DNA of 64,000 bases from Cherax quadricarinatus (lineage: Eukaryota; Arthropoda; Malacostraca; Decapoda; Parastacidae): assembly GCF_038502225.1 (NCBI RefSeq), contig NC_091307.1, forward strand, positions 22,972,788-23,036,787, read 5' to 3'. Made by a program: the position numbers and the translations under genes. Shown in pieces: positions 44,945-58,622 of the stretch (position 1 is its first letter; each line of letters begins with the position of its first letter). Under the pieces are notes generated by a model. It was given only the letters and a program-made list of their open reading frames with translations, was not told the origin of the DNA and searched no databases.

Positions 44945-45415
44945 TTTGACAATTTTCTTCTTCTTATTCTTTTTAGTAATCTTTACAGGAAAAGGGGTTA
45001 CTAGCCCATTGTTCCCGGCATTTTAGTTGACTTTTACAACACGCATGGCTTACGGAGGAAAGATTCTTATTCCACTTCCCCATGGATATAAAAGGAAAAT
45101 TAATAAGACCAAGAACTATTAAGATAAAATCAAAGAAAACTCAGATGAGTGTGTATAAATAAATGTGTACATGTATGTGTAGTGTGACCTAAGTGTAAGT
45201 AGAAGTAGCAAGACATGCCTGTAATCTTGCATATTTATGAGACAGACAAAAGACATCAGCAATCCTACCATCATGTAAAACAATCACAGGCTTCGTTTTA
45301 CACTCACTTGGCAGGACGGTAGTACCTCCCTGGGTGGTTGCTGTCTACCAACCTACTACCTACTTTCCCTGAATCCCTTCACTAAATATTACCCTGCTCA
45401 CACTCCAACAGATCG

Positions 45416-48341
45416 TCAGGTCCCAAGTACCATTCGTCTCCATTCACTCCTATCTAACACGCTCACGCACGCTTGCTGGAAGTCCAAGCCCCTTACCCAC
45501 AAAACCTCCTTTACCCCCTCTCTCCAACCCTTTCGAGGACGACCCCTACCCCGCCTTCCTTCCCCTCTAGATTTATATGCTTTCCATGTCATTCTACTGT
45601 GATCCATTCTCTCTAAATGACCAAACCACCTCAACAACCCCTCTTCTGCCCTCTGACTAATACTTTTATTAACTCCACACCTTCTCCTAATTTCCACACT
45701 CCGAATTTTCTGCATAATATTTACACCACACATTGCCCTTAAACAGGACATCTCCGCTGCCTCCAACCGTCTCCTCGCTGCTGCATTTACCACCCAAGCT
45801 TCACACCCATATAAGAGTGTTGGTACTACTATACTTTCATACATTCCCTTCTTTGCCTCCATAGATAACGTTTTTTGACTCCACATATACCTCAACGCAC
45901 CACTCGCCGTTTTTCCCTCATCAATTCTATGATTAACCTCATCCTTCATAAATCCATCCGCCGACACGTCAACTCCCAAGTATCTGAAAACATTCACTTC
46001 TTCCATACTCCTCCTCCCCAATTTGATATCCAATTTTTCTTTATCTAAATCATTTGACACCCTCATCACCTTACTCTTTTCTATGTTCACTTTCAACTTT
46101 CTACCTTTACACACATTCCCAAACTCATCCACTAACCTTTGCAATTTTTCTTTAGAATCTCCCATAAGCACAGTATCATCAGCAAAAAGTAACTGTGTCA
46201 ATTCCCATTTTGAATTTGATTCCCCATAATTTAATCCCACCCCTCTCCCAAACACCCTAGCATTTACTTCCTTTACAACCCCATCTATAAATATATTAAA
46301 CAACCATGGTGACATTACACATCCCTGTCTAAGACCTACTTTTACCGGGAAGTAGTCTCCCTCTCTTCTACACACCCTAACCTGAGCCTCACTATCCTCA
46401 TAAAAACTCTTTACAGCATTTAATAACTTACCACCTATTCCATATACTTGCAACATCTGCCACATTGCTCCTCTATCCACTCTATCATATGCCTTTTCTA
46501 AATCCATAAATGCAATAAAAACTTCCCTATCTTTATCTAAATACTGTTCACATATATGCTTCAATGTAAACACCTGATCTACACATCCCCTACCCACTCT
46601 AAAACCTCCTTGCTCATCCGCAATCCTACATTCTGTCTTACCTCTAATTCTTTCAATTATAACCCTACCGTACACTTTTCCTGGTATACTCAGTAAGCTT
46701 ATTCCTCTATAATTTTTACAGTCTCTTTTGTCCCCTTTCCCTTTATATAAAGGGACTATACATGCTCTCTGCCAATCCCTAGGTACCTTCCCCTCTTTCA
46801 TACATTTATTAAACAAAAGTACCAACCACTCCAACACTATATCCCCCCCTGCTTTTAACATTTCTGTCATGATCCCATCAGTTCCAGCTGCTTTACCCCC
46901 TTTCATTTTACGTAATGCCTCACGTACCTCCCCCACACTTACATTCTGCTCTTCTTCACTCCTAAAAGATGGTATACCTCCCTGACCAGTGCATGAAATT
47001 ACTGCCTCTGTTTCTTCCTTAACATTTAAAAGTTCCTCAAAATATTCTCGCCATCTACCCAATACCTCCATCTCCCCATCTACTAACTCCCCTACTCTGT
47101 TTTTAACTGACAAATCCATATTTTCCCTAGGCTTTCTTAACTTGTTTAACTCACTCCAAAATTTTTTCTTATTTTCATTAAAATTTCTTGACAGTGCCTC
47201 TCCCACTCTATCATCTGCTCTCCTTTTGCACTCTCTCACCACTCTCTTTACCTTTCTTTTACTCTCCATATACTCTGCTCTTCTTATAACACTTCTGCTT
47301 TGTAAAAACCTCTCATAAGCTACCTTTTTCTCTTTTATCACACCCTTTACTTCATCATTCCACCAATCACTCCTCTTTCCTCCTGCCCCCACCCTCCTAT
47401 AACCACAAACTTCTGCCCCACATTCTAATACTGCATTTTTAAAAACTATTCCAACCCTCTTCAACCCCCCCACTACTCATCTTTGCACTAGCCCACCTTT
47501 CTGCCAATAGTCGCTTATATCTCACCCGAACTTCCTCCTCCCTTAGTTTATACACTTTCACTTCCCTCTTACTTGTTGTTGCCACCTTCCTCTTTTCCCA
47601 TCTACCTCTTACTCTAACTGTAGCTACAACTAAATAATGATCCGATATATCAGTTGCCCCTCTATAAACATGTACATCCTGGAGCCTACCCATCAACCTT
47701 TTATCCACCAATACATAATCTAATAAACTACTTTCATTACGTGCTACATCATACCTTGTATATTTATTTATCCTCTTTTTCATAAAATATGTATTACTTA
47801 TTACCAAATTTCTTTCTACACATAGCTCAATTAAAGGCTCCCCATTTACATTTACCCCTGGCACCCCAAATTTACCTACTACTCCCTCCATAACATTTTT
47901 ACCCACTTTAGCATTAAAATCCCCAACCACCATTACTCTCACACTTGATTCAAAACTCCCCAAGCATTCACTCAACATTTCCCAAAATCTCTCTCTCTCC
48001 TCTACACTTCTCTCTTCTCCAGGTGCATACACGCTTATTATAACCCACTTTTCACATCCAATCTTTATTTTACTCCACATAATCCTTGAATTAATAGATT
48101 TATAGTCCCTCTTTTCCTGCCATAGCTTATCCTTCAACATTATTGCTACTCCTTCTTTAGCTCTAACTCTATTTGAAACCCCTGACCTAATCCCATTTAT
48201 TCCTCTCCACTGAAACTCTCCCACCCCCTTCAGCTTTGTTTCACTTAAAGCCAGGACATCCAGCTTCTTCTCATTCATAACATCCACAATCATCTCTTTC
48301 TTATCATCTGCACAACATCCACGCACATTCAGACTTCCCAC
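45416..48341 (-). pseudogene. Level-1 LINE ORF, one frameshift
   Basis: The endonuclease frame (48,341 to about 47,445) and the linker-RT frame (about 47,445 to 45,416) together cover the whole roughly 970-residue RTE-like polyprotein. They are offset by a single added A in the run near 47,440-47,446 (FKNAVLECGAEVCGYRR). Catalytic motifs (GDFNAKVG, DLEKAYDRV, LFADDTVLM) are intact. Confidence 0.88.
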
Positions 48342-48760
48342 TTTGACAATTTTCTTCTTCTTATTCTTTTTAGTAATCTTTACAGGAAAAGGGGTTACTA
48401 GCCCATTGTTCCCGGCATTTTAGTTGACTTTTACAACACGCATGGCTTACGGAGGAAAGATTCTTATTCCACTTCCCCATGGATATAAAAGGAAAATTAA
48501 TAAGACCAAGAACTATTAAGATAAAATCAAAGAAAACTCAGATGAGTGTGTATAAATAAATGTGTACATGTATGTGTAGTGTGACCTAAGTGTAAGTAGA
48601 AGTAGCAAGACATGCCTGTAATCTTGCATATTTATGAGACAGACAAAAGACATCAGCAATCCTACCATCATGTAAAACAATCACAGGCTTCGTTTTACAC
48701 TCACTTGGCAGGACGGTAGTACCTCCCTGGGTGGTTGCTGTCTACCAACCTACTACCTAC

Positions 48761-48915
<155 letters not shown>

Positions 48916-49091
48916 CTAGGTTTTTCTCCTTTTTCTAAATAGCTCTTGTTCTTCTTTATTTCTTCTATTGTCCATGGGGAAGTGGAAAAGAATCTTTCCT
49001 CCGTAAGCCGTGCGTGTCGTATGAGGAGACTAAAATGCCGGGAGCAATGGGCTAGTAACCCCTTCTCCTGTAGACATTTACTAAAAAAGAG

Positions 49092-51981
49092 ATGAAGAAA
49101 AACTTTATAAAACTGGGATGCTTAAATGTGCGTGGATGTAGTGCGGATGACAAGAAACAGATGATTGCTGATGTTATGAATGAAAAGAAGTTGGATGTCC
49201 TGGCCCTAAGCAAAACAAAGCTGAAGGGGGTAGGGAAGTTTCAGTGGCAGGAAATAAATGGGATTAAATCTGGAGTATCTGAGAGAGTTAGAGCAAAGGA
49301 AGGGGTAGCAGTAATGTTGAATGATCAGTTATGGAAGGAGAAAAGAGAATATGAATGTGTAAATTCAAGAATTATGTGGATTAAAGTAAAGGTTGGATGC
49401 GAGAAGTGGGTCATAATAAGCGTGTATGCACCTGGAGAAGAGAGGAATGCAGAGGAGAGAGAGAGATTTTGGGAGATGTTAAGTGAATGTATAGGAGCCT
49501 TTGAACCAAGTGTGAGTAATTGTGGTAGGGGACCTGAATGCTAAAGTAGGAGAAACTTTTAGAGAAGGTGTGGTAGGTAAGTTTTCGGGTGCCAGGTGTA
49601 AATGATAACGGGAGCCCTTTGATTGAACTTTGTATAGAAAGGGGTTTAGTTATAGGTAATACATATTTTAAGAAAGAGGATAAATAAGTATACAAGATAT
49701 GATGTAGGGCGAAATGACAGTAGTTTGTTGGATTATGTATTGGTAGATAAAAGACTGTTGAGTAGACTTCAGGATGTACATGTTTATAGAGGGGCCACAG
49801 ATATATCAGATCACTTTCTAGTTGTAGCTACACTGAGAGTAAAATGTAGATGGGATACAAGGAGAATAGAAGCATCAGGGAAGAGAGAGGTGAAGGCTTA
49901 TAAACTAAAAGAGGAGGCAGTTAGGGTAAGAATAAACAGCTATTGGAGGATAGATGGGCTAATGAGAGCATAGGCAATGGGGTCGAAGAGGTATGGGGTA
50001 GGTTTAAAAATGTAGTGTTAGAGTGTTCAGCAGAAGTTTGTGGTTACAGGAAAGTGGGTGCGGGAGGGAAGAGGAGCGATTGGTGGAATGATGATGTAAA
50101 GAGAGTAGTAAGGGAGAAAAAGTTAGCATATGAGAAGTTTTTACAAAGTAGAAGTGATGCAAGGAGGGAAGAGTATATGGAGAAAAAGAGAGAGGTTAAG
50201 ATAGTGGTGAAGCAATGTAAAAAGAGAGCAAATGAGAGAGTGGGTGAGATGTTATCAACAAATTTTGTTGAAAATAAGAAAAAGTTTTGGAGTGAGATTA
50301 ACAAGTTAAGAAAGCCTAGAGAACAAATGGATTTGTCAGTTAAAAATAGGAGAGGAGAGTTATTAAATGGAGAGTTAGAGGTATTGGGAAGATGGAGGGA
50401 ATATTTTGAGGAATTGTTAAATGTTGATGAAGATAGGGAAGCTGTGATTTCGTGTATAGGACAAGGAGGAATAACATCTTGTAGGAGTGAGGAAGAGCAA
50501 GTTGTGAGTGTGGGGGGAAGTTCGTGAGGCAGTAGGTAAAATGAAAGGGGGTAAGGCAGCCAGGATTGATGGGATAAAGATAGAAATGTTAAAAGCAGGT
50601 GGGGATATAGTTTTGGAGTGGTTGGTGCAATTATTTAATAAATGTATGGAAGAGGGTAAGGTACCTAGGGATTGGCAGAGAGCATGCAAAGTTCCTTTGT
50701 ATAAAGGCAAAGGGGATAAAAGAGTGCAAAAATTATAGGGGGATAAGTCTGTTGAGTATACCTGGTAAAGTGTATGGTAGAGTTATTATTGAAAGAATTA
50801 AGAGTAAGACGGAGAATAGGATAGCAGATGAACAAGGAGGCTTTAGGAAAGGTAGGGGGTGTGTGGACCAGGTGTTTACAGTGAAACATATAAGTGAACA
50901 GTATTTAGATAAGGCTAAAGAGGTCTTTGTGGCATTTATGGATTTGGAAAAGGTGCATGACAGGGTGGATAGGGGGGCAATGTGGCAGATGTTGCAAGTG
51001 TATGGTGTAGGAGGTAGGTTACTGAAAGCAGTGAAGAGTTTTTACGAGGATAGTGAGGCTCAAGTTAGAGTATGTAGGAAAGAGGGAAATTATTTCCCAG
51101 TAAAAGTAGGCCTTAGACAAGGATGCGTGATGTCACAGTGGTTGTTTAATATATTTATAGATGGGGTTGTAAGAGAAGTAAATGCGAGGGTCTTGGCAAG
51201 AGGCGTGGAGTTAAAAGATAAAGAATCACACACAAAGTGGGAGTTGTCACAGCTGCTCTTTGCTGATGACACTGTGCTCTTGGGAGATTCTGAAGAGAAG
51301 TTGCAGAGATTGGTGGATGAATTTGGTAGGGTTTGCAAAAGAAGAAAATTAAAGGTGAATACAGGAAAGAGTAAGGTTATGAGGATAACAAAAAGATTAG
51401 GTGATGAAAGATTGAATATCAGATTGGAGGGAGAGAGTATGGAGGAGGTGAATGTATTCAGATATTTGGGAGTGGACATGTCAGCGGATGGGTCTATGAA
51501 AGATGAGGTGAATCATAGAACTGATGAGGGGAAAAGGGTGAGTGGTGCACTTAGGAGTCTGTGGAGACAAAGAACTTTGTCCTTGGAGGCAAAGAGGGGA
51601 ATGTATGAGAGTATAGTTTTACCAACGCTCTTATATGGGTGTGAAGCATGGGTGATGAATGTTGCAGCGAGGAGAAGGCTGGAGGCAGTGGAGATGTCAT
51701 GTCTGAGGGCAATGTGTGGTGTGAATATAATGCAGAGAATTCGTAGTTTGGAAGTTAGGAGGAGGTGCGGGATTACCAAAACTGTTGTCCAGAGGGCTGA
51801 GGAAGGGTTGTTGAGGTGGTTCGGACATGTAGAGAGAATGGAGCGAAACAGAATGACTTCAAGAGTGTATCAGTCTGTAGTGGAAGGAAGGCGGGGTAGG
51901 GGTCGGCCTAGGAAAGGTTGGAGAGAGGGGGTAAAGGAGGTTTTGTGTGCGAGGGCTTGGACTTTCAGCAGGCATGCGTGA
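49092..51981 (+). pseudogene. Level-0 LINE coding region, multiply frameshifted
   Basis: Starting at the ATG at 49,092 the frame reads LGCLNVRGCSADDKKQMIAD and the endonuclease up to a break near 49,525, with the GDLNAKVG motif in another frame. It continues at 49,725 (SDHFLVVATLRV), 49,943 (SDWWNDDVKRVVREKK) and 50,752-51,981 (GGFRKGRGCVDQVFT, FMDLEKVHDRVDRG, GLRQGCVMSQWLFN, LLFADDTVLLG). A final shift after GRPRKGWREGVKEV removes the normal C-terminus. Compared with subfamily A, AY next to the catalytic Asp is VH. Confidence 0.85.
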
Positions 51982-52472
51982 GCATGTTTGATAGGAGTGA
52001 ATGGAGACAAATGGTTTTTAATACTTGACGTGCTATTGGAGTGTGAGCAAAGTAACATTTATGAAGGGGTTCAGGGAAACCGGCAGGCCGGACTTGAGTC
52101 CTGGAGATGGGAAGTACAGTGCCTGCACTCTGAAGGAGGGGTGTTAACGTTGCAGTTTAAAAACTGTAGTGTAAAGCACCCTTCTGGCAAGACAGTGATG
52201 GAGTGAATGATGGTGAAAGTTTTTCTTTTTCGGGCCACCCTGCCTTGGTGGGAATCAGCCAGTGTGATAATAATAAAATAATTAGTGAACCAAGTATCCT
52301 ACTGTACATTTCAATGCCATTCCCATTCCATGCTAAAGAATCAAACCAAATATCAGTTAATGAAATGCTGAGGAAAAAGTCTTACACAATCCCTCAGCCA
52401 AAAACGATTTACAGAGGAAATGACAAAAAATATAGGCATGCATCACTAAATTTAGTGTTCACAGTCACTCAC

Positions 52473-52677
52473 CCTGCAATTTGAGGAGGTTGGACCTCTT
52501 GTCATCAATATCAGGTCGTTCTGCCTTAAGAACTTGGTTTAAGCATTGAGACTGAAGTGATGATCTTGTCACAGTGAAATTGACAAATGTAACACGAGAA
52601 CATATGTCAGGAGGAAACTCCACAGTTGGGTCACGTGTAGACAGGAATATAGTGAATGCTGGAGATAAATCAATGTC
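52473..52677 (-). CDS. DYNC1H1: Dynein heavy chain exon 3 (AAA5)
   Basis: This 205-bp exon encodes [20 protein letters not shown], then [20 protein letters not shown] and [19 protein letters not shown], the second half of AAA5 in cytoplasmic dynein. The acceptor is GGCTTTCAG|GAC and the donor AGG|GTGAGT. It starts in phase 0 and leaves one base that is completed by the next exon to give Gly. The next exon is 25 kb away, across the most transposon-loaded intron of the window; a nested LINE stack ends 196 bp beyond this exon's donor side. Confidence 0.95.
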
Positions 52678-53589
52678 CTGAAAGCCATAGATTATATAAT
52701 TTTGTATTTATCTAAAAAACATCATTGAACATTGACTAGCAGCAATATTATAAAAGTTCTTAACTGAGCTACAGGGGCTTACAATTACAAGACTTGCTAG
52801 GATATAAAAGAAAAGTACAATATTTAATTACAAATGTGATGCATTTTATCAATGGCAACAAGAAAGCTTTTAATTCATTTGAAGTTAGATACCTGCACCA
52901 TGCCAGGCTAAAAAGCAACCCTTCCCAAGAAGTTCAGTCGAATGATCTTTCACGCAGATATCTTAAATCTGCCCAACATTATCTTGCCCACCATTCATGT
53001 AGCATATACTGCATGTTGTCATATGTTCAGTCTACTTATAATTAATGAAAGACATGGGCAACATCTGAATATCTTTAAGAAACGTTTCACCAACTAGGGA
53101 CTACCGATTTAATACACATGCTTACGACTACTTTTATATGTTAACCAGTGAGATGGAGGTAATAGAGGAAAGCAGTAATGATGACATCAGCATAGGTGAA
53201 ACTTGCTAGTGGAGAAGTAATTTTAAGGTATTCAGTCCCTTAGCCTTGTTCTATATAGACATTTACACAAAAACGTCCTGGTTGGCTAAACATCTCGATT
53301 ACACACATCCAATTATTACACATGCATTTTATTCACCAATTTGTCATTATTATATACTGATGATCAAATTCTATTTTTAAGTGATACATTATCAAGCATA
53401 AAACATCAATTTTTTTTTTAATATTTCATGATCCCTCACACCACATCCACATCAATGTAATATGAATGAAAAAGCATTAGTTTAATTCACTAACAAGTTT
53501 TTTACAAGTGTATATTCATAATTAAATCCTAGTCTTATTAAACAATTTAATACAGCAGCATGGTAATGCTAAGAAATCTGAACACATAC
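52678..53589. other. Dynein intron, nothing recognised
   Basis: A 912-bp AT-rich intron between exons 2 and 3. I see no transposon ends, tandem repeats or coding frames of note. Confidence 0.5.
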
Positions 53590-55896
53590 CTGATCTCCAA
53601 GTGTTATAAGTACACGTCCTCCAGTCCTCCTCAGTTCACGATTCAATACAGGGTTGAGAATTGGATCATAATTCTCTACATCCTGTACCAGCAGTGGGTT
53701 ACCAAATCGAAGTGCAGACTCCAAATTCTTTCTGAAGGAATCATCCAAAAAGCTGGTCTTAGTTATTTTTCTGTCCTTGAACTCATTCATGATGAAGTCT
53801 GTAGCTTGGCCAGATGGATCAATGATCAGTGGATATCTATTGAACCTGTTCAGCATAATTGCATTCTCTGTACAGAGTTCATCAGCAGGAAGTGCATTTG
53901 CCTGCCACCTCAGTCTTTCATCTGGATTTGACAAATATTCAGTTCGAGCAATATCACCACGGAACTGGATGCTTGCTTGCTGGAGATGATGGCACCAGTT
54001 AGTGAACAAATTCTCACGGAACTGCTGATCAAAGTATCCACCATAAGCTAAGAATGCAGATGACAACAACACATCACCAATTATTGTTGACATTTGGTAT
54101 TTGAATGTATCTGATGTTGCAGCCCAGCGATCCTTCTCAATACTCAAGTTCCTAATGAGAGCCATAGAACGGTCTACCTTGGCCTGCACATTTTCTAAAT
54201 CTGTCTTGATGGCTTGGGCCTGAGAGATGAGCACAGCATATTCATCCTTATATGCAGCAATGGAGCGCTCCAGGCGATTGATGAATGATTTTACATCTTC
54301 ATGCTTTTTCTTGTTTTCATTTGCCATATCTTCTAAGCTACGCAACTCATTCCTTAAAGGTTCTACCCTCTTCAGCATATCAGCAAATTCTATTTGTGCA
54401 ATAGCCCATTTCACCATTGGGCCACAAGCCAAAGAAGCACGATTTACCTTCTCAAAGTTGTAGTCTGGGTTACTGAGGTATCTGCTCTTCATCTTTTCTC
54501 TGATATCATCAGGCAAGTCATCAGTGTTGAAATTGACAACAGTGCTAATGAAATTGTCCTTCATGATAATAGACTTTATAGTCTTCCAGTCAGATGTTGC
54601 TTCACCAAGAAGAAGACAGATAGACTCCAAGGCTAATTTTACCATTGGAGGAGGATTAGCCATTGATCGAACCTCAACCAAGTGTTGTTTCTTAATGCTC
54701 TTAACAGCATTCTGGGCATCTTGTACAGCAGGTTCCACCTTGCTCAAATCCTTCATAACTTCCTCACGTTTAATACTAATACCTTCTGTTTGGGCTTCAA
54801 GCTGTTCTTGCAGCTCTTGACTGGCAACCTTCTGTTTTTCTGCTTCTTGCTGATCCTTCACCATCTGCTTTAGCTTCAAATTGGCAGCTTCATTCTTAGC
54901 CTGCAGCTCTTGATTTTTAATAGCCAAAGATTTCTGCATTTGTTCTACCTGTTCTACTGTCTCAGCAATTTTGCCTAAACCAACATTTAGATGAAGCTGT
55001 TGCTCTTCAAGCTCTGATCTCTTTTCATTATACAGCTTCACAAAATGGTTAATGAAATCCAGGTAATGCCTTGGCGTGATAGCCATCACAGTACTTCCAC
55101 GCTTGGCTAAACGTGCATTTGCTCGGTGCAGTGTCTGATGAACGTGCACGAAGGCATTAATAATAGCATCACGGTGAGATGGGGGTACTGGCAAACGTTC
55201 AAATGCTACAGGGAAGTAGTCCGGAGGATGCCAGTTCATCTTATCCAAATCAATACGATTGGTAAATTCCATACCAACCTGGAACAAAGCACCATTAGAC
55301 CAATCTCCAAACCAGTTAAGTACACATCTGTTGAACAAGGCTGGAGAAGTAGCAGCTCGGTCTTTAAGCCCATCTGTTGATGGATTCATTGTGAATACAA
55401 CATGAAGATTGCGCATAACCTGTCCTGTGAACCATTTGTATAGTTCTTCACTGGAGTCGAGCATTAGACCCTCACGCTGACTGCCCTCTTTACACTGTGT
55501 CATAAGTGTTGTATATTCATCACCCTCAAACAACCCTGGCACTTCTCCATTAGCTAAAAGTGTATTCATGCGCTCAAGGAAGGAGGAGTCCAGCACATTT
55601 GACTCATCAAGGATAAAGCAAATTTTCTCATCCTTACAGCCAGAGCGTCTCAATACAGCTCGTAAATCCTCATCGAAGTCCTCTGGTGTGTATTTGTTGT
55701 GAACTTTGATTTGGAAGATGGACAAGCCATTCATCCAAGCTACAAAGCGAGACAATGTTGTTTTACCAGCACCTGAAGCTCCAATAAGCAAGAGATGGCC
55801 TTGTGGCTGGCGGAAAATTCGATCAATACGGAGAACATGATCCAAGACTTCATTAAACAGCACTAATGGCACATCCAATTCCTCTTCATAGAATAC
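53590..55896 (-). CDS. DYNC1H1: Dynein heavy chain exon 2 (AAA4, stalk, microtubule-binding domain, start of AAA5)
   Basis: This 2,307-bp exon encodes 769 residues of the dynein motor, which walks toward microtubule minus ends using ATP. Residues 1-40 ([10 protein letters not shown]...) lead into AAA4. Walker A is GASGAGKTT near residue 40 and Walker B is CFILDESN near residue 97, both intact, so AAA4 should bind nucleotide. Residues about 290-400 form the first stalk coiled coil, starting at [17 protein letters not shown]. The microtubule-binding tip follows around [17 protein letters not shown] and [16 protein letters not shown], and then the return coiled coil. From about residue 640 it enters AAA5 ([29 protein letters not shown]). 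The acceptor is TAATTAG|GTATTC and the donor CAG|GTATGT; both ends are phase 0. The residues match the cytoplasmic type 1 heavy chain rather than axonemal or IFT dyneins, judged from memory of the family. Confidence 0.97.
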
Positions 55897-56507
55897 CTAA
55901 TTAGGGAAAAAAAAAAAAATTGAAAGCAGGATTATTATATGATATAGAGATAGCACACTAAGTATGAGATGGTAAACACACATGAATGAAAAGCTAAATG
56001 CTAAAAAAAAGTAAGATACTCATTTGAAAATGTAATTTTAACAACTGAGGAATTATACTTGGTATGGACATTTAGTGATAAGGATAGAAATATTGGAGCG
56101 TTAGGCCAGGAAACTAATTCCAGTGCCTTGTTAAGTGGCAATTATCCAATTTTTGTTCAAGGGATCCCTGTATTATATTCATGCTTCATAGCTTATCACC
56201 TCTATATAATATTTCATCTTAGTTGTAGTATGTTACAATTATGTTTATTAAGAGATGACAACCAAACTTCAATAATGTAAATAAAAAAATTGGCTGAAAA
56301 CAGTATGTGAAAACTGACAATTTATGAAGACAGGTTGGGTCAGAATATAAAATTACATTACAACAATACTTGCACTCAATTAGCCACATCAAATATTGTA
56401 CATTTCTATGAAAATGTTAATATTAATAACTATAAAATAGGCATGCTACAGACAGTAACATTTTTATACACAAGGGCATACACCACTGATTTACTAAGCA
56501 TCAGTAC
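55897..56507. other. Dynein intron, nothing recognised
   Basis: A 611-bp intron between exons 1 and 2 of this window. It is AT-rich without recognisable repeats. Confidence 0.5.
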
Positions 56508-56633
56508 CTTGAGCCTGGCCTTGACGTAGTCCCTGAGTTCTTCCTGATCAACCGGAAGATAATCCTTGGACAGCCAGTTAGAGTACAGGATAGGACGCAG
56601 CAGTGCTCTTTCACTATCAATGTTTGGGAAGTG
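56508..56633 (-). CDS. DYNC1H1: Dynein heavy chain exon 1 in window (linker into AAA4)
   Basis: This is the most upstream dynein exon visible. It encodes 42 codons running from [12 protein letters not shown] through [11 protein letters not shown] to DYVKARLK, which is the highly conserved stretch just before AAA4 in cytoplasmic dynein 1 heavy chains. The donor is AAG|GTACTG. I placed the acceptor after TTTCTTCAG because it gives phase 0 and a good pyrimidine tract; an alternative AG 19 bases upstream (exon start near 56,652) cannot be excluded. The exon joins in frame to the large exon at 55,896. Earlier exons must lie beyond the right edge, as I found none between here and 64,000. Confidence 0.9.
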
Positions 56634-57200
56634 CTGAAGAAAGATTCTTGCAATGAAGATTTCTTAAGATAATGAAATTTATTCCTAATAAAATTATTAT
56701 CCCAAGCTAACATAGGTTAGACATGGGTTAACAGTAATATACATACAGATAAACAAGGAACTAACGGGCACGCATGTAATCTAAATCATGTTAGTTTCTG
56801 ACTAAAATCCAATTACAATGTTACCACTTTGCTTGACAGATTCAGATGCTTTTTTTGCTTGAGTTCATTTAACAAAACAAAAACAATGAATCCATTGGCA
56901 AATTAATATAAGGGAGATTTACAGCAAAGTAATTCTGCAAAAACCTTTTCATTATATTCTGAACATTTTATTTGTACATTCAGTAGGGGCAAAAACCATA
57001 ATTTGCTTAAGGCTAAATAGAACAGTACTTTTCCCAAGCAAAATTGAATGACAAGACATTTTGCAAAATGCCTTTAACACTTCATTATGACAAAAACTAA
57101 ACTAACCAATAAGAGATCAGTGATGTATAAATTATTTTTAGTTCTCCAAGGGTATAATGAGAAATGTGGAATACTCAATGTTGATGCACTAAACCCCAAC
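56634..57200. other. Intron sequence upstream of exon 1, nothing recognised
   Basis: AT-rich sequence without recognisable repeats, coding frames or a further dynein exon. Confidence 0.4.
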
Positions 57201-57802
57201 ATAACTACACTACTTTCAGAGTGCAGGCACTGCACAATACTTCCAAAACTGAAGTCCAGCTAACCATCTTCCCCAGCATCTTACAAGACTACCTTGTTCA
57301 CACCTACAGCATGTTAAATCCCATACACCCCTGTTCTCCACCTTGGTCCAACATTGTTTTATTCTTGCCTCCCACAGCTTCCCATGATCTCATTGCCTTC
57401 CTACCCCACCTTCCATCCATTCTTCCCAGATTTATGGTCTGCTTCACTAACCAACATCACTCCCTCCATTCTAGGTGACCAAACCATCTCGACAGCTAAT
57501 ATACGATCTTTAAACCGTACCTTTCATAGCACTGGTCTTCTAATTTAATCACTTAATTCTATGCAAAACACTCTCATTACACATTTATCTCCAAGGAGTG
57601 GCTCCATAACTTTTATATAGGGGCTCAGTGAAGACAATCTTGTTTAAAGGGGACACTAGGGAACTTGCCTTGAAACTGCTTTGTCATTGTTTATTGGGGG
57701 CATGATGGAGATTATGGGAGGTGCCTCCGTTAGTACCACCATTATTTATGTTTAAATAGACAGACTCGAGTCCTGGAAATGGGAAGTACAATGCCTGCAC
57801 TT
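57201..57802. mobile_element. Decayed RTE-like LINE pieces
   Basis: GAGTGCAGGCACTGCACAAT with a decayed GRRGRG-tail region (57,390-57,500) lies on the minus strand. A plus-strand piece, GAGTCCTGGAAATGGGAAGT then ACAATGCCTGCACTTTAA, ends exactly at the TTAA used by the next element. Both are 3' portions of the RTE-like family. Confidence 0.5.
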
Positions 57803-58622
57803 TAACCCTTTGAGGGTTTCGGCCGTACTAGTACGGCTTACGGCCCAGGGTTTTTGACGTATAGTACGCCTAAATTCTAGCGCCCTCAAATCTGGTGAGA
57901 GAAAGCTGGTAGGCCTACATATGAAAGAATGGGTCTATGTGGTCAGTGTGCTCAGTATAAAAAAAATCCTGCAGCACACAGTGCGTAATGAGAAAAAAAA
58001 CTGACGGTGTTTTTGGAATAAAACAGCAAATTTGCACTGTATTTTCGTATGGTATTTATTGTTGTATTCTACTTTTCTTGGTCTCATTTTATAGAATGGA
58101 AGACATATTACAAAAATTGAGATGATTTTGACTGGTTTTACAATGAAAAGTACCTTGAAATTGAGCGCAAATTAGCAGAAATGTTCGATTTTTATCAAAG
58201 TTCAAAAGTAAACAAATCATGCCAAGCATCCAATACACGTCAACTGGCGAGTCTAATATTCTTTCACAAGTACGCTGATATTATTTATACCATTTCTACA
58301 CTAATGCAGCAGTCTGCATAACAGTAAATCTTCTATTTTTTGTAATAATAAAAATTCCAAGTGGAAAGCCAAAGAAATATAAGAGGGGCCTGGGGATGTG
58401 ACTAACGAACAGAGAACTTATTTTAGTGCCAGGAATGTCTTTCTTATTTATTCTGGACCCTATTCGGAAACTGGCATCTTTTGAAATTTGTGTGAAATTG
58501 GCAAAATTGCTAAATTCTGACCACTTTATTGGATAGTTGAAATTGGTGAATGGGTGGTTTCTTGTACTCATTCAATAGAAAAAATGGAGTTTTAGCGAAA
58601 TAGTTATGATTTTTGTCAACTA
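57803..58622 (-). mobile_element. TTAA-flanked MITE, copy 6, cut by a foldback element
   Basis: It begins after TTAA with CCCTTTGAGGGTTTCGGCCG and is collinear with copy 2 reversed, including an open frame (STRNHPFTNFNYPIKWSEFS). At 58,622 it stops at CAACTAGTA, where foldback element 3 begins; in copy 2 the equivalent sequence continues for about 240 bp. The missing end should lie to the right of the window. Confidence 0.75.

Larger units (their letters stand above)
35056..45363 (-). mobile_element. Nest level 2: RTE-like LINE subfamily A
   Basis: A full-length copy (about 3.7 kb once the level-3 element is removed) inserted in the level-1 3' UTR. TTTCCCTGAA is duplicated at 35,046-35,055 and 45,364-45,373. 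The RT half is 35,413-37,097 and the EN half 43,716-44,944. Apart from the level-3 insertion I see no break in the coding frame. Protein differences from level 1 are about two residues in each half. Confidence 0.9.
34759..48760 (-). mobile_element. Nest level 1: RTE-like LINE subfamily A
   Basis: The 3' end (poly-A as a T run from 34,759, 3' UTR to 35,055) and the body plus 5' end (45,374-48,760) together form a full-length copy of about 3.7 kb. It sits in the AC/AT microsatellite of the level-0 5' UTR; TA-rich flanks hide the exact target duplication. The single ORF is split by a one-base insertion near 47,445 (an extra A in an A run compared with level 2). Confidence 0.85.

Noticed and set aside
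52794..53045. 84-codon frame in the intron between dynein exons 2 and 3
   Set aside because: No recognisable motif, no repeat match in the window and typical intronic composition.
53777..54873. Plus-strand frames opposite dynein exon 2
   Set aside because: Antisense shadows of a strongly conserved exon with correct splice sites.
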